DNA of 64,000 bases from assembly GCA_036852015.1 (NCBI GenBank), contig JAANDG010000078.1:248001-312000 (forward strand). The letters run 5' to 3'. The stretch comes from Pelodera strongyloides. Lineage: Eukaryota; Nematoda; Chromadorea; Rhabditida; Rhabditidae. Every line of letters begins with the position of its first letter. Position 1 is the first letter of the stretch. This document shows, in pieces, positions 40,458-52,133 of the stretch. Position numbers and translations under genes: made by a program. The notes under the pieces were generated by a model that was not told the DNA's origin, ran no database searches, and worked only from the letters and a program-made list of their open reading frames with translations.

Positions 40458-40646
40458 GCAGGTGTCGAGAGTTTGAAGACTAAACGATTAATCAAGGGAA
40501 TGGGTGTAGGACTTATAAATCAACACCTATTTATAATATGGTTAATCAGTTTAATCGTGACAAATTAGAACAATTATACTTACTTAGTAAGATTATACTT
40601 AGTGTGACGGAGTCGATGTATCAAAATCCTTTTAAGAAAAATTCAT

Positions 40647-41077
40647 TTAAAGGAAGGCAGTCACTTCAAAATCAACTTTTTTATTCGATTTTTATTAGAT
40701 GCAAGCAGATTTATAAAACAATATGCAGCCCATAAAAATCCACATAAAATGGAACTCAGGGAGAGAAATCAATGAGAATGAGTTTTGATAAATGACCGAC
40801 GCCGGTGCATATATGCAATTGCCAGGGGTACTTGGAGAGTGAACAGCCTGCAGTGTTACACCTGGCGCGTGGTTTATCACTGCAGGGTATTTATTATGAA
40901 ACTCTATACGGGCAATTATAAACTACGGTATATAAGTAAAAGTCATAAACAGGGATTTCTCTCCCTGAGTTCGTTTTGCCGTACTTTGGCGCTGGAATCG
41001 TCGTTTTCTTCACATACTTGAACAATTAATGAAAAGCGAATAAAAAATACGAATTTGTAGTGACTGCGATCCTTTAA
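40647..41077. mobile_element. TTAA element A (GCAGTCAC family), 431 bp
   Basis: TTAA-AGGAAGGCAGTCACTTC at the left and GTAGTGACTGCGATCCT-TTAA at the right. The interior is itself a palindrome (AATTGCC...GGGCAATT around CTGCAGTG...CACTGCAGG). No coding capacity: a non-autonomous element. Confidence 0.85.
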
Positions 41078-41453
41078 GGAAATTGCTGCAGACAAATTTT
41101 AATCACTGCTGAGTGGTGTCTAAAAGATTAATACATGTTTTACAGACACTCATCCTAAAATGTTGTGTTTCCTCTTTGCTGGTTTTTTTTAAATCCGTTA
41201 TATCTAACTAAGTAACTAAGCGTGTTGTTTGGATTACTGTCTTCTATATGTTGGCGAAAAGTTACCAACATACCGTAATTAGGAATGATATTTATCAATG
41301 TAATATGTAATTTGTGCCGGATTACTGTGGCTTTTTTGCGCAGCAGTTCAAACTCCGAACTAACAATTTCAGAGTAAATAAAAACAGTACAAGTGGTTTC
41401 GTTATGTACAGTGCGTTCTCTTCATCATATTATTTTATGCACACCTCGGTTAT

Positions 41454-42284
41454 TTAAAGGATCGCAGTCACTTCAAAATCGTCGTTTTTCTTCGAGTTTA
41501 CTTGTATTTAGTAAAGAATAGAGACAAATACTTTACCAAAACCGAATAATTTGAATTCCAGCTCAGGGAGTGAACAAGTAGAAAAGTAGTTCTACTTAAC
41601 TACCGCAGGATCACGAAACGTGGTCATACAGCTGCTTTCCGATCGGGAGTATGCAAATTATTTCGGCAAACATCTGCATATTATATCTTTACATATACTG
41701 CAAGGGTCTGCAGGCATATCACTACACGTTTCATAATCCCGCGGTAGTTAAAGGGACAGGCCCGTCAAATTAAACCTATGTTTACGAGATGTTCATACTG
41801 TTTACAAAGCATTTTTATAACAATATATACAAACCAAATTTCACCTTCATTCACCCTGGGACACTTTTTTCGATGCGCTTAACTCATATGTATACCATAA
41901 AGCTGCAGATTTCAAAGCCGTATACGCAAATTTTGATCGCAGTCTAATTTTACGATAAATTTGCATAGGCAGCTTGGAAATTTCCGTTTTACGGTATACA
42001 TATGCGTTGAGTGCATCGGAAAAAAGTTTCCCAGGGTGAATGACGGTGAAATTTGGTTTGTATATATTGTAATAAAATTGCTTTATAATCATTATGAACG
42101 TATCGTAAATATAGGTTTACTTTGATGGGCCTGTCCCTTTAAGTAGAACTACTTTTCTACTCCTTCACCCCCTGAGTTGGAATTCAAATTATTCTGGTTT
42201 GGTAAAGTATGTTTCTTTATTCTTTACTAAATTCAAGTAAACTCGAAGCAAAATGATGATTTTGGAGTGACTGTGATCCTTTAA
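41454..42284. mobile_element. TTAA element B (GCAGTCAC family), 831 bp, carrying an inner insertion
   Basis: TTAA-AGGATCGCAGTCACTTC at the left and GGAGTGACTGTGATCCT-TTAA at the right, with arms that pair over more than 150 bases (AACTCAGGG...TAGAAAAGTAGTTCTACTT). The right arm is interrupted by element B2 at 41748-42142. Confidence 0.85.
41748..42142. mobile_element. TTAA element B2 inserted in element B
   Basis: TTAA-AGGGACAGGCCCGTCAAATT at the left and TTTGATGGGCCTGTCCCT-TTAA at the right, 395 bp, with long matching arms around a centre at about 41945. The empty site is preserved in the left arm of element B as the reverse complement (ACTTAACTACCGC), proving insertion at TTAA with its duplication. 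Confidence 0.9.
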
Positions 42285-42736
42285 TAAATAAATAAATATT
42301 GGTAAATAAATAACAGTTATCCATTATTTAAGTTGTGTAAAACGCTAAATTTCTGGATCCGTACTCCTACAAACAATATCACTTATCATTTGGTAACACA
42401 TATTCTGGTCTCAAATTGCAGTAAATAAATACACCATCGTGAAGCATTTCCCCACTTTTTTTTGCTCATGGTAATATAGCCTGCTAATAATTCACACGTT
42501 GATTTTTGAGCCCTGGCGTTTTCCCGGTTTACCACAATTTGTATCTAGCGTGGGTACGAGGAAGAAACTTTCTAGGTTTTGCGCTTTCGTTGTTTCGTGG
42601 ACAACTTCAAATAGCTCATACATATAATTAGCAAATTTACAGCATATCAATTTCCCGAGAACCTTTCATTTTTAGCAGCCGCTCAACAAAAATGGTGGAA
42701 AGTGCAAAGCTGATTTTAAAGCTGATGTCAACATTT

Positions 42737-42917
42737 TTAAAGCGAAATACTGGCCGGTTTCTAAAACTCATCGAGTACACCTTTACACCAGCGTAATCCT
42801 GCAGTTCTGCATAAATTAGATTTAAAAATCAATCTAAATTCGAGTAAATTACCATAAATAAGTAAGAACACAGTTGTCCACGATGCGTTTCAAAAACCGG
42901 CAGTTATTTCGCTTTAA
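42737..42917. mobile_element. AGCGAAATACC-family inverted-repeat element, full length
   Basis: 181 bases, TTAA at both ends, terminal repeats AGCGAAATACTGGCCGG and CCGGCAGTTATTTCGCT, diverged interior. Confidence 0.8.
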
Positions 42918-45690
42918 AGTACAAAGTTTACAAGCGTGTATTGCGTGGGCCTATCCTAAGGGGACGTCTCTATCTCCATTTACTCATCTTCAAAAGCTAC
43001 AAAGGTTACATATTGTGGGATGAATGAATCTTTGAACTTGAGAAAAAGTATAATCCTTAGTCATTCACTGAAAATTTATTTGTTTCAAATGCCAAATTTG
43101 TCTCCACCTTCACAGTGGGATGACAATTACAAAAGAAAGATAAAAAAAGACAATGTCCAATCCTAATTGTGATGATTTACCATGAAAAGGGTTCTCAGAA
43201 AACCTACTTTCCATATAGTGCTCCATTGAATTATAACGATAATCCGCTACTGGGAAAATTTTGCGTTCTTTGATTATTTCGCTTATATAAAACGGCTAGG
43301 CATGTTATATGGACTCAAATAACGAAATAAGCCAGATTATTTCAATAATTTCAAATTATTAAACGGCAATTTTATTTTATTAAAAATTTACCTCCTAAGC
43401 CAAAGCAATGTCATCAGTTGGTCCTCGTATAGGTTAACGACTAGGCTATAGAGGAAAGTGCTGTCCTTTTCTTTCATGTATTTCTATATTTCTATTATTC
43501 ACTTTTTACCCCTTGTACAAAATCAAAGTAGATGTCGCACTTTTACCCTTATGCCTTACCCTTTCCCACTATGCCGTTATGTTATGCATCTTTCTTTGTG
43601 CTTCAATTTACTGAATGAGAATTTGACGTATATTACTGCTAAACTAATAATCACACAGATTATTTCCATCTTACAAACAACGTCAAACTGAGAAGCCAAT
43701 TTGGCGTAAGATAAATTTTAATCCCTAGAAATCAAAGCACTAATTTTCACTTAAACATGGAGGACCCATTGAAAGCGTGGGATCTTGTTGGCTAATTCAA
43801 TCGCCCTTTTGAATATATTTGTTATTTTTCATCAATTTCGATTCCTTGCGAAAACCGTCACACTTTTCTATACAAACAAGTAAGTCTTCTATTTTCACAT
43901 GTTGTTTTCTATAGTCCGTCCATTGCCAAAAAGTGTACTGTATGATTTTTAGAGACACTTTTCAATGTCCTTCCAGAAATTTAGTATAGATACGTATTGT
44001 TTCAACCATTTTTTAAGGTGACTAAGATGTGATTCCAAATCAAACCTTGACAGGCAGTTTTGACTGCCGACTGAATTTAAAGAATTTTGGTACCATATCT
44101 TATATATTTTCTCTATGTCCCTCTTGAAGATAGAAGACTATGACTATGACTAACCTGTTGTTTAATTCTGCTAAGTTTTATGGCAGAATTCTGCCAAGTT
44201 ATGCAAAAGTCTCTAATTGCTAGTTGAGTTTTTTTCTTCTTTGCATTCACTTGTAGTAATAATGTCCATTATTTGAGAAAACAAAAGAGTCGCCATTATT
44301 TTGCTTAGTGCTCACTATCTTTATTAATTTCAGCCAATTACAGCTAATTGCACTTTTTTTGGATACTAGGGTGACTCTATTGTCTTGGCTTAAAAATTCT
44401 CCATCTTGAATGTTTTGAATGAATGCAATAGTCATAGTTGCATTATTGAATTAATTAAAGAGGGGCAGGCTCATGAGAGAAGCATTAACAATAAGCTTCG
44501 AATTTCTCATATTTTTTTTTCGCTCGCATTAGATGTCATTAGGGCACAGTTTTCGCGAAAATGTCGTATGAAGTTTTCAAACGGTTGCCTGTGTTTCATG
44601 GAAAACCATGTGATGACGGTAGCTTCTTTGTTTTTTTTTTCATGGACCAGCCCATTTCCATTTGATGACCACTTGGTGACCACGACTTGATCAAGTTTTC
44701 TCGAAAACCGCCGTCAAGTAGTCACACATGGTCAAAAAATGGTCAGTGACCGATCACAAAATGTTCTTTTCGGGGAAACCCAATTGGTGGGCTTTCTGTA
44801 GTCGGGGCAATTATTTTACGAACTGCCGGCACTGCAATTGCTCGAGCGAAGAACCCAATAAGGTGTTCGCTCTTTTCTTTTCCTCTGTCTGTTTTCATCT
44901 TGAAACTTCCAAGGATAACGCTTTTGAGCTTGTTCCAGTGACTAATTACATGTGACCTTTTTCATATCCTTGCTCCAGTCCTAAGTCCTAAGTACCACCA
45001 TTATTGGTCCTGGCTTAGTGGCGGCCTGCATAATGCCTATTATAATGGTAAGTAAGTTATTAAACGTAAACTATAAGGAGGTTTATTTAACACGTTTATT
45101 GGCATCTCACTCTCACAGCTGCTTATTTCGATGAAAGGTAAGAAATTTGACATTTAAGTCCCGTGAGCAACATGAGGTAACAGTATAAAATCGTTCACAT
45201 AAAACAACATAAGCTACGAAATTTTTTGCTCGTTCATATATTTATTCTTCCCTGCATAGCTCTAATTTAATCAACTGTAGACTGTGTTACACCTAGTTAC
45301 ATTTACTCCATCACAGCATGTAGTTTTGCACATTGGTTAGTCTGATTTTAGAAAAAAATCGATAATCAACTTAAATCAATGTAACTCCGAAAGGTGCTAC
45401 ATTTAGCGTAATTTTGTGTAGATTTTCCTGACCATTCCTAGGTTCCTAGGTGAATTTTTGTTGAAAAATGAGAATTTTTGGTGTACCATTTCTTTAAAGG
45501 AAGGCAGTCACGATAAATTCGTCATTTTTATTTGATTTTCATTACATATAGGAAGGTATGAAGGAAAATATGGTATCAATAAGAAGTCTAAGAGAAACGA
45601 ACTCAGGGAGATAATTCACTGAGAATGGGAGTGACATACATGTGCATGAAAGCAATTGCCCGGATTGCGGCAGCGATTGAATACCCTGCA

Positions 45691-46150
45691 GTGACAGCAT
45701 ATCACAATTGTCTAACACTGCAGGGTATTTATTGTATTATAATGAGCCTTTGCCCGGGCAATTGCGTATCTGCTGTAATCTAGTGACAGCATATCACAAT
45801 TGTCTAACACTGCAGGGTATTTATTGTATTATAATGAGCCTTTGCCCGGGCAATTGCGTATCTGCTGTAATCTAGTGACAGCATATCACAATTGTCTAAC
45901 ACTGCAGGGTATTTATTGTATTATAATGAGCCTTTGCCCGGGCAATTGCGTATCTGCTGTAATCTAGTGACAGCATATCACAATTGTCTAACACTGCAGG
46001 GTATTTATTGTATTATAATGAGCCTTTGCCCGGGCAATTGCGTATCTGCTGTAATCTAGTGACAGCATATCACAATTGTCTAACACTGCAGGGTATTTAT
46101 TGTATTATAATGAGTCTTTGCCCGGGCAATTGCGTATCTGCTGTAATCGA
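45691..46150. repeat. 92-bp tandem repeat, 5 units
   Basis: Units begin at 45691, 45783, 45875, 45967 and 46059 (GTGACAGCATATCACAATTG), nearly identical. Each contains the perfect palindrome TTGCCCGGGCAA. Element A has the corresponding centre once. Confidence 0.95.
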
Positions 46151-46202
46151 GTAACTCCCATTCTCAGTGAATTCTCTTCCCGAGTTTGTTTTACTGGAAC
46201 TT

Positions 46203-48344
46203 TCTGCGTTCGTTTTTGGCGGACCGCCCAGCGAAAATAATGGCGAACCGCCTGTCCACCTGCATGGCGGATGTGTCAATTGAATTATTTTCGCTAGGCG
46301 CTTCGCTGTTTTGCTACAAATAGTGTAGCATCCCCTCTCGCCGGAGAGACGCAAACAAGGGAGAATATTCAACCACACTATAAACTACGAATGAATAATA
46401 AACACACCACACAAATAAACCATATTCATAGACAACAAATGATGCGCGAATTCTTTTATGTGCAAACAACTGAAACAACAGTAAAAACGCAACCGAGTTC
46501 CAACGTTCCAACATAAATACATTGGCTAAAATGATCAGCACTTGGCCCTCTTGCCTCTATCCGGCTTACCAATCAAAATTAATGGTAAAAAAATTAGAGC
46601 ACAACTCATAGTCTATTTATACCCAGTCATAATGTAGCCATTTCTGACCAAACGTAGCCAAACTTGTTAGACAACACTCACTATAAATAGAGACCATCAA
46701 CAAACATGTGAAGCACAACTATCCTATCTAATCCAAAGTAAAATATAAAGTCAGGGTTGCAGAGGACCGCGCTGCTAAAGTTTGTTATTGAAATTAAAAT
46801 CTCTATCCTGTGATCGGGACTGGGACACCACGTAAATGTCACATAAACACTAATATCAGTACAAATATCGAAATAAGAGAGTATGCCAAATATCGAAATC
46901 AAAGAGCTCACTCAGCTCGCAAGGTAATATAGCTTAAATCTTATGAAAAACACCGTAAAAGCTAATTTGTTTACACATGGGGACGACTAAATGCCAAAAT
47001 GCCAAATGAACTAAATAATTAGGCTGTGCGAGCTGCTCGATGATCGGCGATCTGGCACATAATAGAAGAACGCGGGCTTATGAATCCTGCTGATTAAGTC
47101 TGACGCTTCTCCGCCCAGCGAAGGCCCGATTTCCCTGAAAAACCATCACTTGAGTAATATAATTAGAGACGGATACATAATAAAACTCAGCATTGCGTCT
47201 GGTTGGATACACGTGCATCGGTTATACGAATCAATGGAGTGCCAAAATTATGCGCGGCGAGTAGGTAAAATAATTCGATAGAGTACACAACGCGCACAAA
47301 AAAAACTATTACATAAACAAACCGTGTGCGTGCGACGCGACATCTTCTAAGTTCAACTCTGTCCTTCGCATTATAACGGGCTCGGTTCGTGGTTCGTTTA
47401 ATTTAACATGGCTTCTTGTAGTCGTTGACCGTCATACGTTCCCGTCTAAAATGTATACGCTTTAAAAGGGAGATCCCGTCTAAAATGTATACGCTTTAAA
47501 AGGGAGCGCTCAAGTAAAATGGACCTGATTGGGGAGGGGCGATAACCTCACGCACAACCACCTCTTAACCATCACCATACGTAAATTGTACTTAAATAGA
47601 CTGGATCGAAACCTCTAGTTTCTACGCACCCTGTAAGATAGATTGGATTTATGTAAACCGAATTCTTCCCGTACACACTGTTTAAAGAAAGTCATACGAA
47701 GCTCGAAGGTTCTGTCTATTCCTAATTTCAACTACGTACCTTCTTTCTTCATCCGTTTGCTGATATGTTTTCGTCGTTTATTTCATAAGGCTGCGCCTGA
47801 AACGGAGGGGTCCTTCAGGCCAGGCCCCGAGCCTAAAATTAAGACATGCTTTGTTCACTGTAAATGTATCGTAAAACATGGAATAATGCGCACACCAAAG
47901 GAGAAATAGGCAAAGAAAAATAATGTATTAGTCATTTCAGTGAACTGCAAACTAACCAAACAAAACGTTCACTTTGTTTCCGAAATTTAGGCCAGATAGG
48001 AACATTGACATTATATACATTAAAAACAACAACACCAACAGCAAATCCTTACACATCAAAGCAAAACATAGAAACAAATGGAGAAAAACCTGAAATGAAA
48101 AAAACCAAATTTTTGAAAATCAATCGGACCAAAATGTTGTTCTGTGATGCACGATACTACAGTATATCCACACAATTTCCCACTTAATTTTAACCCGCGA
48201 AGCGCCTACAGTAGTTTACTTTCGCCAGCGAATTAGGCAATGGAAATATTTTAGCTGGCGGGTTCGCGGGTAGAAATATTTTAGCTGGGCGGGTTCGCGG
48301 GTGCAAATATTTTAGCTGGCGACCCGCCTAAGACGAACAGAGTT
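46203..48344. mobile_element. Inverted-repeat element inserted in element C
   Basis: The ends GTTCGTTTTTGGCGGACCGC and, as reverse complement of the right side, GTTCGTCTTAGGCGGGTCGC define terminal repeats followed by AGC(G/T)AAAATA in both. The right subterminal region holds a 30-bp unit (AAATATTTTAGCTGG...GGGTTCGCGGGT) repeated about three times (48246-48330). A 36-base direct duplication lies at 47446-47510. Interior frames show no transposase motifs. Confidence 0.6.
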
Positions 48345-49591
48345 GTATTGGAATCGAATGTTTTCTCATATCTTCCTATATTTAATGAAAATTAAATACA
48401 AATTGCGAAAATATCGTGACTGCGTTCCTTTAAAATTATTTTATGATTTGTCCCTATCGCTTAACTAAAATACAAACAAGGTTTTCTGGCGTTTGAAAGA
48501 GCGCCAAACGTCACGAACAACTGCGTACACAAACGGTGTCATATCGGTCTGAAAAGAGTCCATTCACTGTCAAAGCGAATTTGCATCGAGATTTTTGTCT
48601 GACTGCTTATCGCGACATCAATCTTTGCTTTATGAGAACTTCAACGGTCTCTGTTTTGTGAGCTCTTTACTTCCAAAGTACCACGCATCAATTGTGTATA
48701 CCACTAGCCTACCGCAGCCACAATTGCATATCAACTGGTACCATGGTGGTAAGTGTTTACAATTATCATAATAATATGATATTGAATAGTTTATGGGCTG
48801 CGATTTAACTTTGTTTTCTTGACTTTGTAAGACAGTAGGAAACATCAAAATGAAATATAGTTATTTGATATATATAATAAAAAAAATTATGTCTTAAAAA
48901 ATAAAGAAATTATTTCCTAAACATAGCTCAAGCTCATTTTATGCCTTTTTGTTTGTGTTAGTTCAGTTTTTTTTTGTCATACTACCGTAATTTTGGCGCA
49001 TCGATAAATTATTGCTTATTTAATCCATACAAGAAATACTCTCCCTCGAAAGCATCCTTATCAACAACCAACTATAAGATTTCAGATGGAGATCGATTTT
49101 TTTTTATTTCAAACATACTCATTCATTTGCCTCATTTGCATACGATGAATAGGAATGTAGTTATCCAAAATCCTTCTCAAAACCGGCTGTTATAGCCCTT
49201 TAATCAGTGCCAAATGTGTCATTTCCATAATGAATTCTATTCCCGTTTTATTGAATTGAATTAGTAATGAACAGGGGTTTCCAACGATATAATTGTCTTT
49301 TTGTTCTCTTGTTGAAGACCCTAAGTGGCATTGACTTCATAAAAATGTGTTTATGAGACGATTTTTTTTTGAACAATCACTAAAAGGTCAGGTGCGAATT
49401 TTTAATAACGTACAATGTTGTGCCTGAAACAGAAATAGCGTAGACCAAGCATAAATGCCAAAATGCTAAATAAAGGCGTAGTTGTTTAGCCAAAAACATG
49501 ATGTCTTTAGACATAACATGGAAATTTTACACTAATAATAAACAAATTTTCGCACTTTGTATTAGTTGGCACCTGCCTCTACTACGTGTTA

Positions 49592-49766
49592 TTAAAGCGA
49601 AATACCGGTCGGTTTTTGAAACATCGTTTACAGCTGAATTCCTATGTATTTATGAAAAGTTGCTCGAATTTAGCTAGATTTTTTTTTAAGTTATTTTCAT
49701 TTGCATAAGCTGCGTAAGAATGCTGGTGTACTCGATGTGTTTCAAAAACCGCCGGTATTTTGCTTC
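49592..49766. mobile_element. AGCGAAATACC-family inverted-repeat element
   Basis: Left TTAA-AGCGAAATACCGGTCGG, right CTCGATGTGTTTCAAAAACC followed by GCCGGTATTTTGCTT. Interior with GCTGCGTAAGAATGCTGG as in other copies. Confidence 0.8.
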
Positions 49767-51626
49767 TGCATAAATGATTAGATGCATGTATGAACCTTTT
49801 TGTTTACACTTGACGAGTTATGTCATTTCAAGACGGACCGAAAAAATTACTCTAACTTAGCTTAAGAGAGCTGTCTAATTTTAAGATCGAATTCCCTTGA
49901 AAAACTAACCTTCCTCAGACATTTTTACGGAGTTATCCCTCCTTCCTAGAGCATAGAGCTACCGTAATCCGTAATCACGCGGAAAGAGTTACAGTAATCA
50001 CTAAACTTTAGCAACATTTAAAAAAAAGGATGACAAATAAGGATGACATTTTGTAGGAGTGCAGAAGACTGAGCGAATTAAATAGAGAGAATTAGACATA
50101 AATGGGCGGGGCTTATCTTTAATAATTTCTACTAACTATAAGACGTTCTTATGTCGAAAATTCATTATGGAAAATCGGCGTGACTAATTTATCATATTAA
50201 CTGATAGTACTTTGAATGCATCTTTCTCTTTTCCAAGAACTGGAGGAACTCCTTTAATTGATCAACATTTACTTTGATTCTATGGACATCCTGATGTTTA
50301 GATTTTTATTTTACCAGCGTTTTGTATTGCTATTATCTGAATCTGTGAAGAGTTCTACATTTGTTGTTTTGAAAACTAGAATAATTTATAGTACTTTTCC
50401 ACTGGATATTCTGCTTTGAAACTTTTATTTTCGTGAAATATTTAATTACACTATGTAATCGATAACCAGTAACTTTTTTTTCTATAGCACAACCAGTTTC
50501 ATATATATTTTACATTACGGACGGCTACTCAGTACTCAATTGTAGTTGGGTTTCTCCTGATGTTTGCTAATTCGAGCAGCTAAAATGTAGTTCAAAATGT
50601 GTATACACCATCTAAATACTTCTAACTTCCCATACACCATCTCATACTTCTAACTTCTAGACGCACACGATGAATAGCCATGGTGTCAAGTCATATGCAT
50701 ATTTCATTACATACATTCCACAAAGCGCGGTGACCTTTACTCGGGAACAAACCTAATAAATATTTGGTTAGCCTCTTGAAATAAAATTTTACAACTTATG
50801 TACTGCACTGCACTTTGCACTGCGTAGCGCTGCACTTTTTTCTCTGTTCTAAGAACTTTCTTTTCGATTTTAGGCCCTAGAATACCTGCAAAAATGTCAG
50901 AATTTCTCATACTATGTTTTCAGAGAACACAAGCACTTATTACTTATTGATTCCGATCAGCATTTCCAATTACACTTTTTTGGGATTTATTAAAGTTGAA
51001 CATGTTAGAATTACTTTTTAATGGCGAGACTTTTTTCGTTGAAGTGATGTGAACGCTGAACAAAGAAAAGGGATAAGCTTCCCGAGAAGGAGTCCTACTT
51101 ACAACTAATAATGGTACAAGATACAATGATCACGAAATGTTTCAGAAGAAAGGAGGAGGAATGTTTTGTAATGTTTAGTAAATGTCGTGTTCATCATCAA
51201 GGTGCAGTTGTGCCGCGCCACAGTGCTATTTAGTAGTTATATGTAGACGAAATGCACCGTAGTATGCACTTGACACAAGAAAACAGTTCCCTACAAATTA
51301 TATTACATTTAAAAAATTGTATTGTGCGCAACTCTAATATGATTGCGGTGATTTGATTCCATTAAATTTTAACACACTTTCAATATAATGTTTTTTTTGT
51401 AAACAATAAGTCTTACGAAATTACTGTAATAGGAACTACAAAAAAAAATGTGTGCCACATAAGTTCATTTTCATTCGAGTGTAGGTGTTGTGAGGCCATT
51501 TCACTACATTATTAGCACTAATCCCTCTATTTTTTTATAATTTCATTTTAGACGTTTTATGTGACCCTCCATAACTCCATGCCCATACTCCATCCGATTT
51601 ACGTTGGTTAAGCATTAATTAAATTA

Positions 51627-51976
51627 TTAAAGGGACTGTCAGGATTCACAGGATTCTATAACGCGCTGTCGCAAAATATTGTAGTTTAAAAAACCGAGTT
51701 GTATCTAGTTTTAGTATACATCTTTCATCTCAGAATGCATCTAGCATGCATTTATTCGTTTCGTTCATCTGTTTCTTTGCTGTCTAACGCGTTGCGACCG
51801 CAACAGACAGAGATTGCCCACGAGAAGAAAATTCCATATTGAAGTGGTTTTTTGGGACCTCAAAACAAAATTTATTTTTACCTAGTAGTTTTTTATTTTG
51901 GAATTCATCTTATCTTCAAAACCTATGCGTTTTTTTTGAAGCCCAACATGCAAAACCGCGTTGACATTCCCTTTAA
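51627..51976. mobile_element. TTAA-flanked element, 350 bp
   Basis: Left TTAA-AGGGACTGTCAGGATT, right GCGTTGACATTCCCT-TTAA. Only the outer bases of the ends match each other. The right end is shared with 4480-4569. Confidence 0.6.
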
Positions 51977-52070
51977 TTATTGCGATATTTCCGATAATTC
52001 ATGGATTATGGTATATGAGTGAAGCATAGACCATGCTTTCCCCATGAGCCCCAAAATAAATTTCAAAAAC

Positions 52071-52071
<1 letters not shown>

Positions 52072-52132
<61 letters not shown>
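52072..52132. repeat. Poly-T tract
   Basis: About 60 T residues. Other long T tracts lie at 31258-31333 and 56453-56500. Confidence 0.95.

Positions 52133-52133
<1 letters not shown>

Larger units (their letters stand above)
45494..48433. mobile_element. TTAA element C (GCAGTCAC family), 2.94 kb, composite
   Basis: TTAA-AGGAAGGCAGTCACGATA at the left and ATCGTGACTGCGTTCCT-TTAA at the right, terminal repeats matching over about 75 bases. The left 700 bases are a homologue of element A with the central repeat amplified (45691-46150). The right arm is split by a 2.1-kb insertion (46203-48344). No transposase was recognised. Confidence 0.8.

Noticed and set aside
45691..46150. CRISPR-like array
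   Set aside because: The 92-bp units are contiguous without unique spacers, and the genome is a nematode's.
46205..48190. Transposase gene inside element C
   Set aside because: Only short frames (60-93 codons) without DDE-type or zinc-finger motifs were seen.
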